Below, in pieces: positions 10,600-22,320 of a DNA stretch of 64,000 bases (within the stretch, counting starts at the first letter, position 1; every line of letters begins with the position of its first letter). The notes under the pieces were generated by a model. It was not told the DNA's origin. It saw only the letters and a program-made list of their open reading frames with translations, and did no database searches. The position numbers and the translations under genes were made by a program. The stretch comes from Prionace glauca. Lineage: Eukaryota > Chordata > Chondrichthyes > Carcharhiniformes > Carcharhinidae. The stretch covers positions 58,495,812 to 58,559,811 of the forward strand of contig CM075760.1 of NCBI GenBank assembly GCA_037974335.1, read 5' to 3'.

Positions 10600-11430
10600 A
10601 ACTTTTTTAATATCTCAAACACAAAGATCTCTCTTTCCTCGTCTCCTCCATCTTTACCTCCAACAACAAGTGTGAGGAGCTCATGGAGCTTCTTTGTCAC
10701 TAAGATTGAGACAATTTGATCAGCTGCATCTACTGCTCCCCCCCGCCACTTCCACTCACCCACCGAGCTAAACTGTCTCCAATGACCGTCCCTTGTTGTA
10801 GCCCTGAATTTGATCCTTTGTTTCATTTCACTCCTATCTCTCTTTGTATCCTCTCAGAGTTTATCTTTTCCAGTAATCCCACCTCCTCCCTCAACCTTAT
10901 TCCCACAACACTGCTCATCACCCAACTTCCCCATGTTTACTGATATTGTTCATGGTTCTTTTCCTTCAGGTACTGTCCCTGTGTCCTTCAGATCTGATGT
11001 GGAGATGCCGGTGTTGGACTGGGGTAAACACAGCAAGAAGTCTCACAACACCAGGTTAAAGTCTAACAGGTTTATTTGGTAGCAAATGCCACTGACAAAG
11101 GAGCAGCACTCCGAAAGCTAGTGGCGTTTGCTACCAATAACCTGTTAGACTTTAACCTGATGTTGTGAGACTTCTTACTGTCCTTCAAATCTGCCATCAT
11201 CACCAGCCTCTTCCCCCAGTGAAACCAACCCTTAACTCCCAATATCCTTGTGAACTCCTGCCCCAATCTCCAACCATCTTTTCCTTTATAACTTGTTTGT
11301 TACTTCCCAATCCATACCCTTCTTTCCTGGAATTCCATGTTTCAACCCTCCAATAGGATTTCTGTCTCTGCCAGAGTGCAGACACAGCTCTGTCTCATTG
11401 CCCTTCTCATTCTGTTTGTAATAAGCCAAA
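10600..11430 (+). mobile_element. L2-like LINE ORF2 fragment, split by a foldback repeat
   Basis: Frames here resemble the segment between endonuclease and reverse transcriptase of vertebrate L2-type LINEs (FFVTKIETI; later KPTLNSQYP). The element is frameshifted and lacks both ends. The foldback repeat at 10996-11180 lies inside it, with the LINE sequence continuing on the far side. Confidence 0.55.
10996..11180 (+). repeat. Foldback dispersed repeat flanked by a 14-bp target duplication
   Basis: It begins 'gatgtggagatgccggtg' and contains complementary arms: 'aagaagtctcacaacacc' near the start and 'tgttgtgagacttcttac' at the end, with a centre around 'gcagcactccgaaagctag'. The flanks TGTCCTTCAGATCT and TGTCCTTCAAATCT form a direct repeat with one mismatch. 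Copies or halves: 1618-1736, 14743-14834, 42446-42540. Confidence 0.8.
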
Positions 11431-11497
11431 TCCACCAGTGTTCGTAAACAATTCCCTCATTTATTTTAGCTTAAACAGGACTTTTAATTGTTGGTTA

Positions 11498-11715
11498 AGT
11501 TGGTCTCGCCATGTGTGCGTGAGTTTGCTCCGAGTGCTCCAGTTTCCTCATGCGCAAGATGTGAAGGTTAGGTTGATTGACTATGCTAAATTGACTCTTA
11601 ATGTCAGGGGGATTAGTAGGGTAAATGGATTAAGGGGTTAGGTTTGGGTAGGATTGTTGTTGGTGCAGGCTCCATGGGCCAAATGACCTTCTTCAGCTCT
11701 GTAGGGATTCTATGA
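11498..11715 (+). mobile_element. SINE, 5'-truncated
   Basis: Matches the central and 3' part of the SINE at 4428-4740, ending 'gtagggattctatga'. The tRNA-like head is missing. Confidence 0.7.
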
Positions 11716-11888
11716 CAGGAATCTTAGATAATCAATTGAAGAAAAATACTTGTCAATATAGAATGGAAAAATACACTTCACAGAACAGACTTATAATTTA
11801 TGTTGGTTGATCAGGCTGAAGATGTGTAATTCCTTGTTTTCCTTTTTAACAACATTCCTGATGAGAATCTTGTTTTGTTGATTTCCAA

Positions 11889-12180
11889 AAACATAGAAAA
11901 TAGAAGCAGGAGTAGGTCATTTGACCCTTCAAGCCTGCTCTGCAATTCAATATGATCATGACTGATCCCCTATCTCAACATCATTCTCCACTGATCTCCC
12001 CAAATTCCTTGAAGCTTTTAGAGTCTGAATAGATCTCAGAAGGAAACAGATGTATTTCTAATGTTCTGGCCTCCACAGCCTTCTGTGCTGGCAAATTCCA
12101 CAAGTTCACCACTCTCTGCATGAAGAAATTTCTCCTCAACTCCAAAACTTCCCCATATCGTATTTCATATATTATAATCA
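11889..12180 (-). mobile_element. CR1 LINE 3' fragment (older)
   Basis: The complement gives a diverged CR1 3' end plus RT C-terminal codons (RRNFFMQRVVNLWN). Confidence 0.75.
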
Positions 12181-12280
12181 TGTCTCATTTCAGGCATTAT
12201 CAAGACCTTTATTTTAGATGGTCTTTTATTACCTAAGAATAACTCAAATTTTCTTTGCCTTTTTTTCCTAAATTAACTGA

Positions 12281-13067
12281 ATGGTAGGAAGGACTATTAC
12301 TTACGGGGCGAAAAACTGCAGCAGGCGACAGTGCAGAGGGACCTCGGGGTCCTTGTGCATGAGTCGCAAAAACCCAGCTTGCAGGTGCAGCAGGTGGTCA
12401 GGAAGGCGAATGGGATGCTGGCCTTCATAGCGAAGGGGATTGAATATAAAAGTAGGGAGGTCTTGCTGCAGCTGTATAGGGCATTGGTGAGGCCGCAGCT
12501 GGAGTACTGTGTGCAGTTTTGGGCGCCGCACCTGCGCAAGGATGTTTTGGCCCTGGAGGGAGTGCAGAGGAGGTTTACTCGGCTGATACCGGAGTTGAGG
12601 GGATTGAGCTATGAGGAGAGGCTGAATAAACTAGGCTTGTACTCGTTAGAGTTTAGAAGAATGAGGGGAGATCTCATTGAGACGTATAAGATGATGAATG
12701 GGATGGATAGGATAGAGGTGGAGAGACTGTTCCCGCTCAAAAAAGACAGTAGGACTAGGGGGCACAGCCTCAAGATAAAGGGGGGGCGGTTTAGAACAGA
12801 GTTGAGGAGGAACTTCTTCACTCAAAGGGTGGTGAATCTCTGGAATTCTCTGCCCGTTGAAGTGGTGGAGGCTGCCTCGCTAAATATTTTTAAGAAACGG
12901 GTTGATGGGTTTTTGATAAGAGAAGGGATTAAGGGTTATGGGGAGAGGGCGGGAAGGTGGAGCTGAGTCACGACAGATCAGCCATGATCTTATTGAATGG
13001 CGGGGCAGGCTCGAAGGGCCAGATGGCCTACTCCTGCTCCTATTTCTTATGTTCTTATGTTCTTATG
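12281..13067 (+). mobile_element. CR1 LINE, 5'-truncated young copy
   Basis: It carries 211 open residues of the ORF2 C-terminus, from the GKCEVVHFG-adjacent region to GYGERAGRWS, then the 3' UTR ending in the octamer tail 'ttcttatgttcttatg'. Near-identical to the full-length copy at 52225-56380. Confidence 0.95.
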
Positions 13068-13162
13068 AAATTCAAGTAGAAGTATTATTGTGCAAAAGAA
13101 ATTGTTTTTGACACTGAGGAACCACTTGATTGTTAGTTGTTAGTTTCTTTTTGTTCTGACAA

Positions 13163-13750
13163 TAAGAAATAGGAGCAGGAGTAGGCCACCTGGCCCTTCG
13201 AGCCTGCCCCGCCATTCAATAAGATCATGGCTGATCTGTCGTGGCTCAGCTCCACCTTCCCGCCCTCTCCCCATAACCCTTAATCCCTTCTCTTATCAAA
13301 AACCCATCAACCCGTTTCTTAAAAATATTTAGCGAGGCAGCCTCCACCACTTCAACGGGCAGAGAATTCCAGAGATTCACCACCCTTTGAGTGAAGAAGT
13401 TCCTCCTCAACTCTGTTCTAAACCGCCTCCCCTTTATCTTGAGGCTGTGCCCCCTAGTCCTACTGTCTTTTTTGAGCGGGAAGAGTCTCTCCACCTCTAT
13501 CCTATCCATCCCATTCATCATCTTATACGTCTCAATGAGATCTCCCCTCATTCTTCTAAACTCTAACGAGTACAAGCCTTGTTTATTCAGCCTCTCCTCA
13601 TAGCTCAATCCCCTCAATTCCGGTATCAGCCGAGTAAACCTCCTCTGCACTCCCTCCAGGGCCAAAATATCCTTGCGCAGGTGCGGCGCCCAAAACTGCA
13701 CACAGTACTCCAGCTGCGGCCTCACCAATGCCCTATACAGCTGCAGCAAG
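13163..13750 (-). mobile_element. CR1 LINE, 5'-truncated young copy, inverted relative to its neighbour
   Basis: Complement of the same 3' region as 12281-13067, about 95 bp away and in tail-to-tail orientation. Truncated at 'ctgcagcaag', 13750. Confidence 0.95.
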
Positions 13751-13857
13751 AATGTGATTATTCCCTTTAAATTTGCCTTTGGATATTCACATCAGCCATT
13801 CATATCAATTTATTTTATCGATTTCAATTTGAGGAATAATCTCTTAAGATAAAAGCA

Positions 13858-13990
13858 AATTACTGCGGCTGCTGGCGTCTGAAACAAAAACAGAAAATAC
13901 TGGGCAATTTCAGCAGGTCTGATAGTATCTGTGGAGAGAGAATGGAGCCAACATTTTGAGTCTAGATGACCCTTCATCAGAGCTCAACAA
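13858..13990 (+). repeat. Dispersed repeat of unknown family
   Basis: Contains 'ctgaaacaaaaacagaaaat' and 'gacccttcatcagagct', a combination I recognise as common in shark genomes. No coding capacity. Confidence 0.55.
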
Positions 13991-14104
13991 TTGTACCCAG
14001 CCTTGTTGACTTTAAATGATTATTTACATCAGAGATAAACGTTTGCAATCAGATTTGAGGTAACTTCCAACAGCTGAACAGTGCAGAGACATGGGATCAG
14101 CATA

Positions 14105-14193
14105 TTGAATTTGTTGATCAGCCATGATTATAATGATTGGTGGAGCAGGCTTGAAGGGCCAAATGCCTACTCCTGCTTCTCGTTTCTATGGCA
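14105..14193 (+). mobile_element. CR1 3' end fragment
   Basis: A diverged CR1 terminus ('gatcagccatgatt' to 'cctactcctgcttctcg'). Confidence 0.65.
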
Positions 14194-14742
14194 GCGCATT
14201 CCACATCCAGAATTCAGCAGCATTCTGATTTCTGGGCTGCCATTACTGCATGCCTGATAATACATTCATTGTCACCAGTTAGCAGCAAGGGCAGGTTGTG
14301 GACCTTCATTTTGCTGAATGAGTGCTGGAGAGAGGATGTCTAGTGTCGAAGGCTACAGGCAGTGACCCAGAACAAGGTCAGGGCCAGCACTTTTAAAGGC
14401 TTCCTGCATGGGACAGTGTGAGCTGGCTGATCGGATGATCATTCGAGTGGATTAACTATACAGAGAAAAGATATGGGCATTTTCCAGTCTGTCCAGTTAA
14501 GTGCATTAAATTGTTGATCTCTGCAAACTATGTTAGTTTTCAGAGGCAGTAATTTTAAAAATCAGCAATACCTTTTGGCATTGAGGAGCTGGACATTAGT
14601 TACATATTTCCAAATGTCTGTGCCGTTGGAGCAGGGGGAGAGGGGGACCAGAAGACCAAACCAGCCCTGAGGCTGCCTTGCTGCATGACGTTCATCAATG
14701 ATGTGGTCAGCTCATGTCAACCGCTGGCAAGACAGGGAAGTC
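14194..14742. other. Unassigned sequence
   Basis: No gene or repeat recognised. Confidence 0.4.
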
Positions 14743-14834
14743 ATGATGTGGAGATGCTGGCGTTGGACTGGTCTAAACACAGTAAGAAGTGTCACAACAC
14801 CAGGTTAATGTCCAACAGGTTTATTTGGTCGTAA
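14743..14834 (+). repeat. Half of the foldback dispersed repeat
   Basis: The left half only ('gatgtggagatgctggcg' to 'ggtttatttggtcg'). Compare 10996-11180. Confidence 0.75.
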
Positions 14835-14859
14835 GTAAAAATTACTATTTTTAATTACT

Positions 14860-14997
14860 ATAAGGCAGGGAAACCCAGCCACTCACGCAGATTCAGAGAG
14901 CACGTACAAACTCCCCACAGACAGTCACCCAAGGCCGGAATTGAACCTGGGTCCCTGGCGCTGTGAGGAAGCTGTGCTAACGACTGTGCCTCCGTCC
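14860..14997 (-). mobile_element. SINE head fragment
   Basis: Complement of the tRNA-like head and adjoining region ('ggaattgaacctgggtccct'). Confidence 0.65.
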
Positions 14998-15122
14998 AAA
15001 TCTTTACAAACTCTTTTGTGAAAGGGGCATCACAATCAAATCCCGTGACAACCCACTTTGTGTGGTCGCCCCATCTCAACCCAAGCCCACGTATTTTCAC
15101 CCAGTCCCAGGAGTTTGGAGAC

Positions 15123-15162
15123 TGTGGGTATCCGGCTGAATAATGGCAGCCGGATACCCACA
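15123..15162. repeat. 16-bp perfect inverted repeat near a promoter
   Basis: TGTGGGTATCCGGCTG at 15123-15138 and its exact complement at 15147-15162 around an 8-base loop. It lies just upstream of the CpG/CCAAT promoter of the third zinc-finger gene. Confidence 0.9.
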
Positions 15163-15199
15163 ATCCAGGGCGCTAGGGAAACCGCGCTATTCGCCATAC

Positions 15200-15470
15200 A
15201 GGCAGGCGGCCCGGAATGCGCATGTCCCGGGGCGGGAAGGTGCGCATGTGCGGAGGAAGTCCCACCGATCATTATGTCGCGTGAGATGTTGACCAATGAG
15301 AATAGTTGGAGGACCGGAAGCCCAGTGGTCCTCCAGCCAATCAGAGCGCGGGCTTTGTGTGAGTGCAGATTGAGCTTCAGACTCAAACCACTTCCTTTTC
15401 ACCCCTTTCCATTCCTTTTCCCATTCTGGGAGAAATTGCGGACTTGCAGCAACTGAAGGGAAAGGAAGTG
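15200..15470 (+). promoter_or_regulatory. CCAAT promoter and exon 1 of the 16086-17324 zinc-finger gene
   Basis: CpG-rich block with CCAAT boxes at about 15293 and 15337-15341, and the dyad GGAGGACC (15308-15315) / GGTCCTCC (15327-15334) found also at 2103-2129. An exon-like sequence 'gagcttcagactcaaacc' parallels exon 1 of the first gene. A plausible donor, A|GTGAGT, lies near 15468; the donor position used by the paralogues has lost its GT here. Confidence 0.65.
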
Positions 15471-15815
15471 AGTCGAGGGAGGCTGCAGACTCTGGAACGG
15501 TTGTCAATGTCTCTCTTAATGACATTAACATCCTTGAGCTCCCTCAGCTTAATACATTTATTTGTCTGGCTAAAAGGATGGTTTATTTTCCTAATGTTCA
15601 CAATTAAAGAGGTGGATCCCCAGGAGATAGCTGATATTAAGGAGACAGTAAATTAATATAGGATAGGGATATGTCTAGTGTTGATCTATGATGTATATTA
15701 GATGCAGGGTAAGAATGACGGAAGAAAGTAAAGAATTTTCTATAAAAATTAGAATTGTCTTTTCTGAATTTCTAAGTTGCACCGATTGTTATGAATTTTG
15801 GAACTCATTTTACAG
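15471..15815. other. Short intron of the third zinc-finger gene
   Basis: AT-rich, only about 350 bp, ending in the acceptor 'cattttacag' at 15815. No repeat recognised. Confidence 0.6.
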
Positions 15816-16085
15816 AATAACAGAATTGGACTTCTCAAAACAAATATTTGTGGTGATCTGACAGATTAACTTGATAAATCGGCACCTGAACAACATTGGC
15901 CTTTGGAATCTACAAAGAGAAATATTTATGTGTTCTGTCTGCTTCAAGAGATTTCAACCATAAGTGTGATTGGAAAACATGGAGGTATGGACACAATTGA
16001 GTGTTCCAGTGCACTGGCTGTGGAATAAAACATCAACCAGTTACACAGCTTGAAAAGACATCACTAGTCACTGTTCAGGCTTTTT

Positions 16086-17324
16086 ATGTGTGGACGAGGC
16101 TTCAACTCACTGTCAAACTGGGAGAGACACATGGACACCAGCACCATGGAGAAACCATGGAAATGTGGAGACTGTGGTAAAGGATTCAATTTCCCATATC
16201 AGCTGGAAACTCATCGACGCAGTCACACTGGGGAGAAGCCATTCACCTGCTTGGTGTGTGGGAAGGGATTCGCTCATTCATCCTCCCTGCAGACACACAA
16301 ACGAGTTCATACAGGGGAGAGGCCATTCATCTGTCCTGAGTGCAGGAAAGGATTCACAAGTTCATCCCACTTGCAGACACACAAGAGAGTTCACAGTGGG
16401 GAGAGGCCATTCACCTGCTCTGATTGTGGGAAGGGATTCAGTGATTCATCCAACCTGCTGATGCACCAACGAGTTCACACCAGGGAGAGGCGGTTCACCT
16501 GCTCGGAGTGCAGAAAGGAATTCACTCAATTATCCCACCTACAGTCACATGAGCGCATTCACACTGGGGAGAGACCATTTAGCTGCTCTGAGTGTGGGAA
16601 GACATTCAGTGATTCATCTAACCTGCTGAGGCACCAGCGAGTTCACACTGGGGAGAGGCCATTCGCCTGCTCCGAGTGTGGGAAAGGATTTACTGATTCA
16701 ACCAACCTGCTGATGCACCAGAGGGTTCATACCAGAGAGAGACCATTCCCCTGCTTAACATGTGGGAAGAGATTCAGTGACTCATTCAGTCTGCTGATGC
16801 ACCAACGAGTTCACACTGGGGAGAAACCATTCACCTGCTTTACCTGTGGGAAGGGATTTAGTCGCTCATCCCATCTGTTGATGCACCAGCGAATTCACAC
16901 TGGGGAGAGGCCATTCACCTGCCCCGAGTGTGGGAAGGGATTTACTGATTCATCCCATCTACTGACACATCAGCGAGTTCACACTGGGGAAAGACCATTG
17001 ATGTGTCCTGAGTGTGGGAAGGGTTTCCCTGATGGATCCAATCTGCAGAAACACCGTCGAGTGCACACTGGGGAGAGACCATTCACTTGCTCCGATTGTG
17101 AGAAAGCATTCACTCAGTCATCCCACCTGCGGACACACCAGCGGGTTCACACTGGGGAGAGACCATTCACCTGCTCTCAGTGTGGGCAAGAATTCAGTAA
17201 TTCATCCAATCTGCAGGCACACCAGCGAATTCACACTGGGGAGAGACAGTTTATTTGCTCTGTGTGTGGGAAGGGATTCATTCAGTCATCACAGCTGCTG
17301 AGACACCACCAAGTTCACAAGTGA
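16086..17324 (+). CDS. C2H2 zinc-finger protein, 14 fingers
   Basis: 412 residues if translation starts at 16086; a second candidate ATG at 16146 gives the cluster's usual MEKPWKC start. From there, fourteen intact C2H2 fingers run without interruption to the stop, each 28 residues including a TGERP-type linker (a few read TRERP or SGERP). The stretch before MEKPW is half of an eroded finger ([14 protein letters not shown]) that lacks its first cysteine, so 16146 is the more natural start. No effector domain is present. The protein should be a nuclear DNA-binding factor with a long potential recognition site. The exon starts at 15816. The frame is undamaged, which makes this one of the best candidates for a working gene. 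Confidence 0.93.
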   Translation: MCGRGFNSLSNWERHMDTSTMEKPWKCGDCGKGFNFPYQLETHRRSHTGEKPFTCLVCGKGFAHSSSLQTHKRVHTGERPFICPECRKGFTSSSHLQTHKRVHSGERPFTCSDCGKGFSDSSNLLMHQRVHTRERRFTCSECRKEFTQLSHLQSHERIHTGERPFSCSECGKTFSDSSNLLRHQRVHTGERPFACSECGKGFTDSTNLLMHQRVHTRERPFPCLTCGKRFSDSFSLLMHQRVHTGEKPFTCFTCGKGFSRSSHLLMHQRIHTGERPFTCPECGKGFTDSSHLLTHQRVHTGERPLMCPECGKGFPDGSNLQKHRRVHTGERPFTCSDCEKAFTQSSHLRTHQRVHTGERPFTCSQCGQEFSNSSNLQAHQRIHTGERQFICSVCGKGFIQSSQLLRHHQVHK

Positions 17325-17579
17325 TTACAGAGATTGGATTCTGCTGTTAATCACATCCAGGACTGAACCATGTTCATTCTGACAGTTGGTGAAGTGGGAG
17401 GGTCAGATGGTTTCTTTCTGCTGGATTGGCTGGTCTCACAATTTTGCTTCCAGAGGGCTGGTGCTGTTTGAGCCTGAGAGTGTACATTTCCACTGAAATG
17501 ATCCACAAAAGTTGAAGACGACATTTATTCTATCCTACACAGTAAATAATGTTTTTCCTACCACTACAAGTAGACCTAA

Positions 17580-17935
17580 AGGAAATATATTTGTCTCTGT
17601 TCCATTGAGTCTACAGCACCAGGTCAGGGCAGTCAGCTCAATTGGTCTGTGTCAGTATTTATGCTCCACATCAGACTTCACCCACCCTTCCTCATCTCCC
17701 CCCATCAGCATATCCTTCTATTCCTTTCTCCCTCATGTATGTATCTTAACTTCCCCTTCACTGTATTCATGCTGTTCACCTCAACCACTGGCTGTGTAGT
17801 GATTTCCACATTCTCACCACTCACTGGGTAAAGAGGTTTCTCACTGAAATCCCTATTGGATTATTGAACCCTTTCATAATCTTAAAGACATCCATCAGGT
17901 CACCCTTCAGTCTTCTCTTTAGTAAAAAGCAGCCC
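17580..17935 (-). mobile_element. Old CR1/L3-like LINE 3' fragment
   Basis: The complement matches a common older shark LINE, with blocks such as 'agcatatccttctattcctt' and 'ccacattctcaccactcac'. Confidence 0.7.
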
Positions 17936-18097
17936 ATCGTTCGAAATGTGTCAAATTTAGACTTAGCCTTTAACAATGACTTTGATGAGGGGACATTGTG
18001 GAAAACAAGAAAAAAATGCATTTTTATAGCACCTCTCACAACCACAGGGTATCAGATGAAGATATGAAACAGGAGCCTGTTATGCCATTCAAGATGA

Positions 18098-18380
18098 GCA
18101 ATACTAAGGAAATTTGGCATGTCAGATACCAACTTTTACAGATGCACCATAGAAAGCATTCTTTCTGGTTGTATCACAGCTTGGTATGGCTCCTCCTGTG
18201 CCCAAAACCACAAAGAACGACAAAAGGTCATGAATGTAGTCCAATCCATCATGCAATGGATGGATTGGGCTACATTCCTCCCATCCATTGACTCTGTCTA
18301 CACTTCCTGCTGCCTTGGCAAAGCAGCCAGACACTCTCTTGCACCTTCTTCAGTCAGGAAAAACATACAAAAGTCTGAGG
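18098..18380 (+). mobile_element. L2/Rex1-like LINE, first part (split by CR1)
   Basis: RT C-terminal sequence with frameshifts (YRCTIESILSGCITAWYGSS). It continues at 19600-19815 after the CR1 copy 18381-19594. The uninterrupted relative at 61745-62275 shows that the two pieces join. Confidence 0.8.
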
Positions 18381-19594
18381 TCATAAGAACATAAGAAATA
18401 GGAGCAGGAGTAGGCCATCTGGCCCTTCGAGCCTGCCCCGCCATTCAATAAGATCATGGCTGATCTGTCGTGACTCAGCTCCACCTTCCCGCCCTCTCCC
18501 CATAACCCTTAATCCCTTCTCTTATCAAAAACCCATCAACCCGTTTCTTAAAAATATTTAGCGAGGCAGCCTCCACCACTTCAACGGGCAGAGAATTCCA
18601 GAGATTCACCACCCTTTGAGTGAAGAAGTTCCTCCTCAACTCTGTTCTAAACCGCCCCCCCTTTATCTTGAGGCTGTGCCCCCTAGTCCTACTGTCTTTT
18701 TTGAGCAGGAACAGTCTCTCCACCTCTATCCTATCCATCCCATTCATCATCTTATACGTCTCAATGAGATCTCCCCTCATTCTTCTAAACTCTAACGAGT
18801 ACAAGCCTAGTTTATTCAGCCTCTCCTCATAGCTCAATCCCCTCAACTCCGGTATCAGCCGAGTAAACCTCCTCTGCACTCCCTCCAGGGCCAAAACATC
18901 CTTGCGCAGGTGCGGCGCCCAAAACTGCACACAGTACTCCAGCTGCGGCCTCACCAATGCCCTATACAGCTGCAGCAAGACCTCCCTACTTTTATATTCA
19001 ATCCCCTTCGCTATGAAGGCCAGCATCCCATTCGCCTTCCTGACCACCTGCTGCACCTGCAAGCTGAGTTTTTGCGACTCATGCACAAGGACCCCGAGGT
19101 CCCTCTGCACCGTCGCCTGCTGCAGTTTTTCGCCCTGTAAGTAATAGTCCTTCCTACCATTCCTCCTACCAAAGTGGACCACCTCACACTTGCCAACATT
19201 AAATTCCATTTGCCATTTCCTGGCCCATTTGCCCAGCCTATCTAGATCCTTCTGCAGACTCTCTACACCCTCCGCACAATTTGCCTTTCCCCCAATCTTG
19301 GTGTCATCAGCAAATTTCGACACCCTGCACTCGGTTCCCTCCTCCAGATCATCTATATAAATGGTAAATAGCTGAGGCCCCAGCACCGACCCCTGGGGCA
19401 CCCCACTAGTCACCAACCGCCAATCCGAATAGCATCCATTGACCCCCACTCTCTGCCTCCTATTTGACAACCAATCCTCTATCCACGCTAACACCCTACC
19501 CCCAACTCCATGTCCCCTGACCTTCTGCAATAACCTCTTGTGAGGTACCTTGTCAAACGCCTTCTGAAAATCCAGAAAGACCACATCCACCGCA
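18381..19594 (-). mobile_element. CR1 LINE, 5'-truncated young copy nested in another LINE
   Basis: The open frame covers the RT from DVVFLDFQKAFDK (motif A) through FADDTKIGG (motif C) to the ORF2 end. The 3' tail 'taagaacataag' lies at the 18381 side. It is intact within the part present and near-identical to the full-length copy. Confidence 0.95.
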
Positions 19595-19599
19595 TCATG

Positions 19600-19815
19600 C
19601 ACCAACCAACTCAAGAACTACTTCTTCCCTGCTGCTGTCAGAATTTTGACTGGACTTATCTTGCACTAAGTTGATCTTTCTCGACTGTGACTATAACTCT
19701 GCATTCTGTACCCTCTTGTTTCTTTGTGAATGGTGTACTTTGTATAGCACGCAAGAAACAATATTTTTCACTGTATGTCAGTGCAGACAATAATAAATCA
19801 AATCAAATCATGACT
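19600..19815 (+). mobile_element. L2/Rex1-like LINE, 3' part
   Basis: Continuation of 18098-18380: 'aactcaagaactacttcttc', then a 3' UTR ending in the tail AATCAAATCAAATCA. Confidence 0.8.
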
Positions 19816-21289
19816 GATCTGATTGAAACCTCAACTCCACCTCCCCTGATAATCTGGAATCTATTTAACTCTGCTTTTGTCCTGAAGCATTATACTTCAT
19901 GAATGAAGTTCTGTGAATTGTAGTGACTGTTGTAATAGAGGAAACTGCAGGCCTGGGTAATCAAATTTAGTTTTATAATCAATCATTTTCATGCCATATT
20001 CATTGTTATAAGTAACAAGGTCAAGGAAGCCATTTTAAAATTGAACATGTGGCTTCTAACAATCGATTCACCTTCTGTCAGTTGTCTTTATTTGCTACAA
20101 ATTGATTTTATATTAACAGTCAGTCATGAAGCATATGATTATTCAGTAATGAACCTTGTTTAAGGTATCGTTAGTGATTCAGTGTAAGAGACAATTAAAT
20201 CATAAAGGCGAGAGCTTTATTTTAAAATTTTAACACTGAATAACCTGAAATGTTTCCAGAAACTGCAGAGCTGGCAGAAATTGTTTAAAGAAAGAAAATA
20301 TTTTCTAATTTTGATATGCTACAGGATATTGTTTTCTTCCAAAGTCCAGCTGAAAAATAAGGTTCATTGTTCAGTCTGGTCAGGATTAGTAAGAAAGAAA
20401 GCTATTGTCTTTCAACAAACTGTTTTTTTGCACCAGTCTATCTTGCAGTAACCAAGTTTATTAATTAAAGATCACTGTATTAATTAGCTAGCAGTCAGTA
20501 ACAAATAATTGGAGAAGTAGTGAGTTAATTGAGTTACAGTTAATAAATCTTTTTTTTGTTTATCTATTAGTGTCACAAGTAGGCTTATAGTAAGAAGCTG
20601 AGTTTTATTTGCTGTAAAATGTATCATTTGAATTGCTGTGTAGTAAAGAATGTGCAATGAAGATAAATGTACTGGTAAGAGAGACCTTCAATCTCCAATT
20701 TATCTCAAAATTTGAAATTGTCTGACTACCTAATTGTAGAGAATCAAATAAAGGATTAGTATGAAACTGTGCAATTGTATTATTGTCTAAGTTAATAAGA
20801 AAAGGTGGTGTAAATAATTGGGAATCTAGTTAAATTAATCTGGTAACCAAATTCACCAAATGTCATGTCACAATCAGCCCAACTCTAATATCACTTTGGG
20901 GATAAACGTAGACATTCCCACCATCTTCCTTGCCAGCCAAGTACTGAATATTCATGGGGTTGAGTTCCAGGTAAATTATAGTCAAAGCAGGAACCAGATT
21001 TCTGAGGTTGAAATCCACAAGAACTCCTGTCAAAGAATGAGCCAGAGAGGGTTAACCTTCCATAGACTGATCACCTACGTCAAGTTGTAAAAGTCAAAGT
21101 TTGAAGTAAACGTTTCTTGTAGAATAAATTTACTTTTAAAATTTACTCAATGGAGAATCCTGCTGCTGCCTTACTTGATTAAAATATTCTTTGATTCAAG
21201 GTGAATTTATTAAAGGGCAAGTTGGGATGGCTGAAATCAATTAAGATTCAGATATCAAAAACAAGTAACACAAATCTGAAATTTGAAAA
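19816..21289. other. AT-rich region, mostly unassigned
   Basis: A short CR1-like fragment is visible at about 19816-19880 and a SINE 3' tail at about 20555-20595 ('gtcacaagtaggcttatag'). I see no gene in the rest. Confidence 0.5.
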
Positions 21290-21715
21290 CTTGCATTTAG
21301 CATTGTTCAGGGTCTCCCAATGCACTTTCCAACCAATGAAGTATCTTTGAAATGTGGTCACTGTTGTAATGCAGGAAATGTGGCATCTAAAGTTTACACA
21401 GCAAGATCCCAGAAGCAGCAACATGATCACGAGCAGATGATCTGTTTTTAGCGATGTTGATTAATAAATATTGGCCAGAACTCCACGGATAGCCCCTCCT
21501 TCAAAATCTTATCTGTGATAACTTCTAAGTCCACTTGAAGATGCAGATGGGATGCCTGGGTTGGCACCTCATCCTAAAGACAGCAGCTCCAATTGTGCAG
21601 CACTCCCTCAGTGCTGACACTTTGAATGTTGGCCTCATGTCAATGGACTGGGGTTTGAAAGAACAATCTTCTAATTCAGACTGGAGAGTTTGATCCACTG
21701 AGCCGTGACTGATAC
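21290..21715 (-). mobile_element. Old tRNA-derived SINE (LF-SINE-like)
   Basis: The complement starts with a tRNA-like head ('tcagtcacggctcagtgg') and runs through a long body to an end resembling 'gctaaatgcaagt'. The layout matches the LF-SINE type as I remember it; the family name is tentative. Confidence 0.6.
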
Positions 21716-22320
21716 AATGGACAATAGAAAGTTAGAAAGGGGTAGTTCCTCTTTGCCTCCACTACCTAAATGTAAAAATATCAACTGGATACAAAAACAA
21801 GTATTGAGTGCACAAATATTGAAGGGTTTGTTTAGAGCCACAAGCTTTGAGTTCCCATTTGAGCCTCGGGCACCTTTCTGTCTCTATTGCTTGTGTCAAT
21901 GATAGCCAGACGATGGAGCTAAGGGCTGAATTTAGCTGAGAATAATGGGGCCTGAGCCCCAGTTGGGGAAGTGCCTGGAGCATCGCACTGATAGAGAGAC
22001 AGGACGGTGCCGGAGGACTGAATGAGAAATGGGCATCCATGATGAGAAAGGAAGAACAACTGGAAACTTAAACCTGCTGTTTCACTCAGTCAGAAACAGA
22101 TCTTAGTTTTACACTAATCTCTGATTTGACAGCATGTTTCCAGCATTCACGTTGTTCTTCCTTTCTCTAAATACAGTTGTAGAGGAGTTTCTGTTCCATG
22201 TCTAGGAGCTCTAGGAATAGAGCGGCAGGGACACATTTCTTACACACCTCAGGATTAACCAACACATTAAGGACTAAATGTGAAAGGCAGTAGAAATAAC
22301 AGAAGAGCTAACCTCTGCAG
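21716..22320. other. 3' flank of the minus-strand zinc-finger gene
   Basis: Unassigned sequence downstream of the gene at 22321-23079. Nothing else recognised. Confidence 0.4.

Noticed and set aside
12609-12821. Recurrent antisense frame of 70 codons (MKKFLLNSVLN-type) found in each CR1 copy
   Set aside because: It is the shadow of ORF2 on the opposite strand, conserved only because the copies are young.
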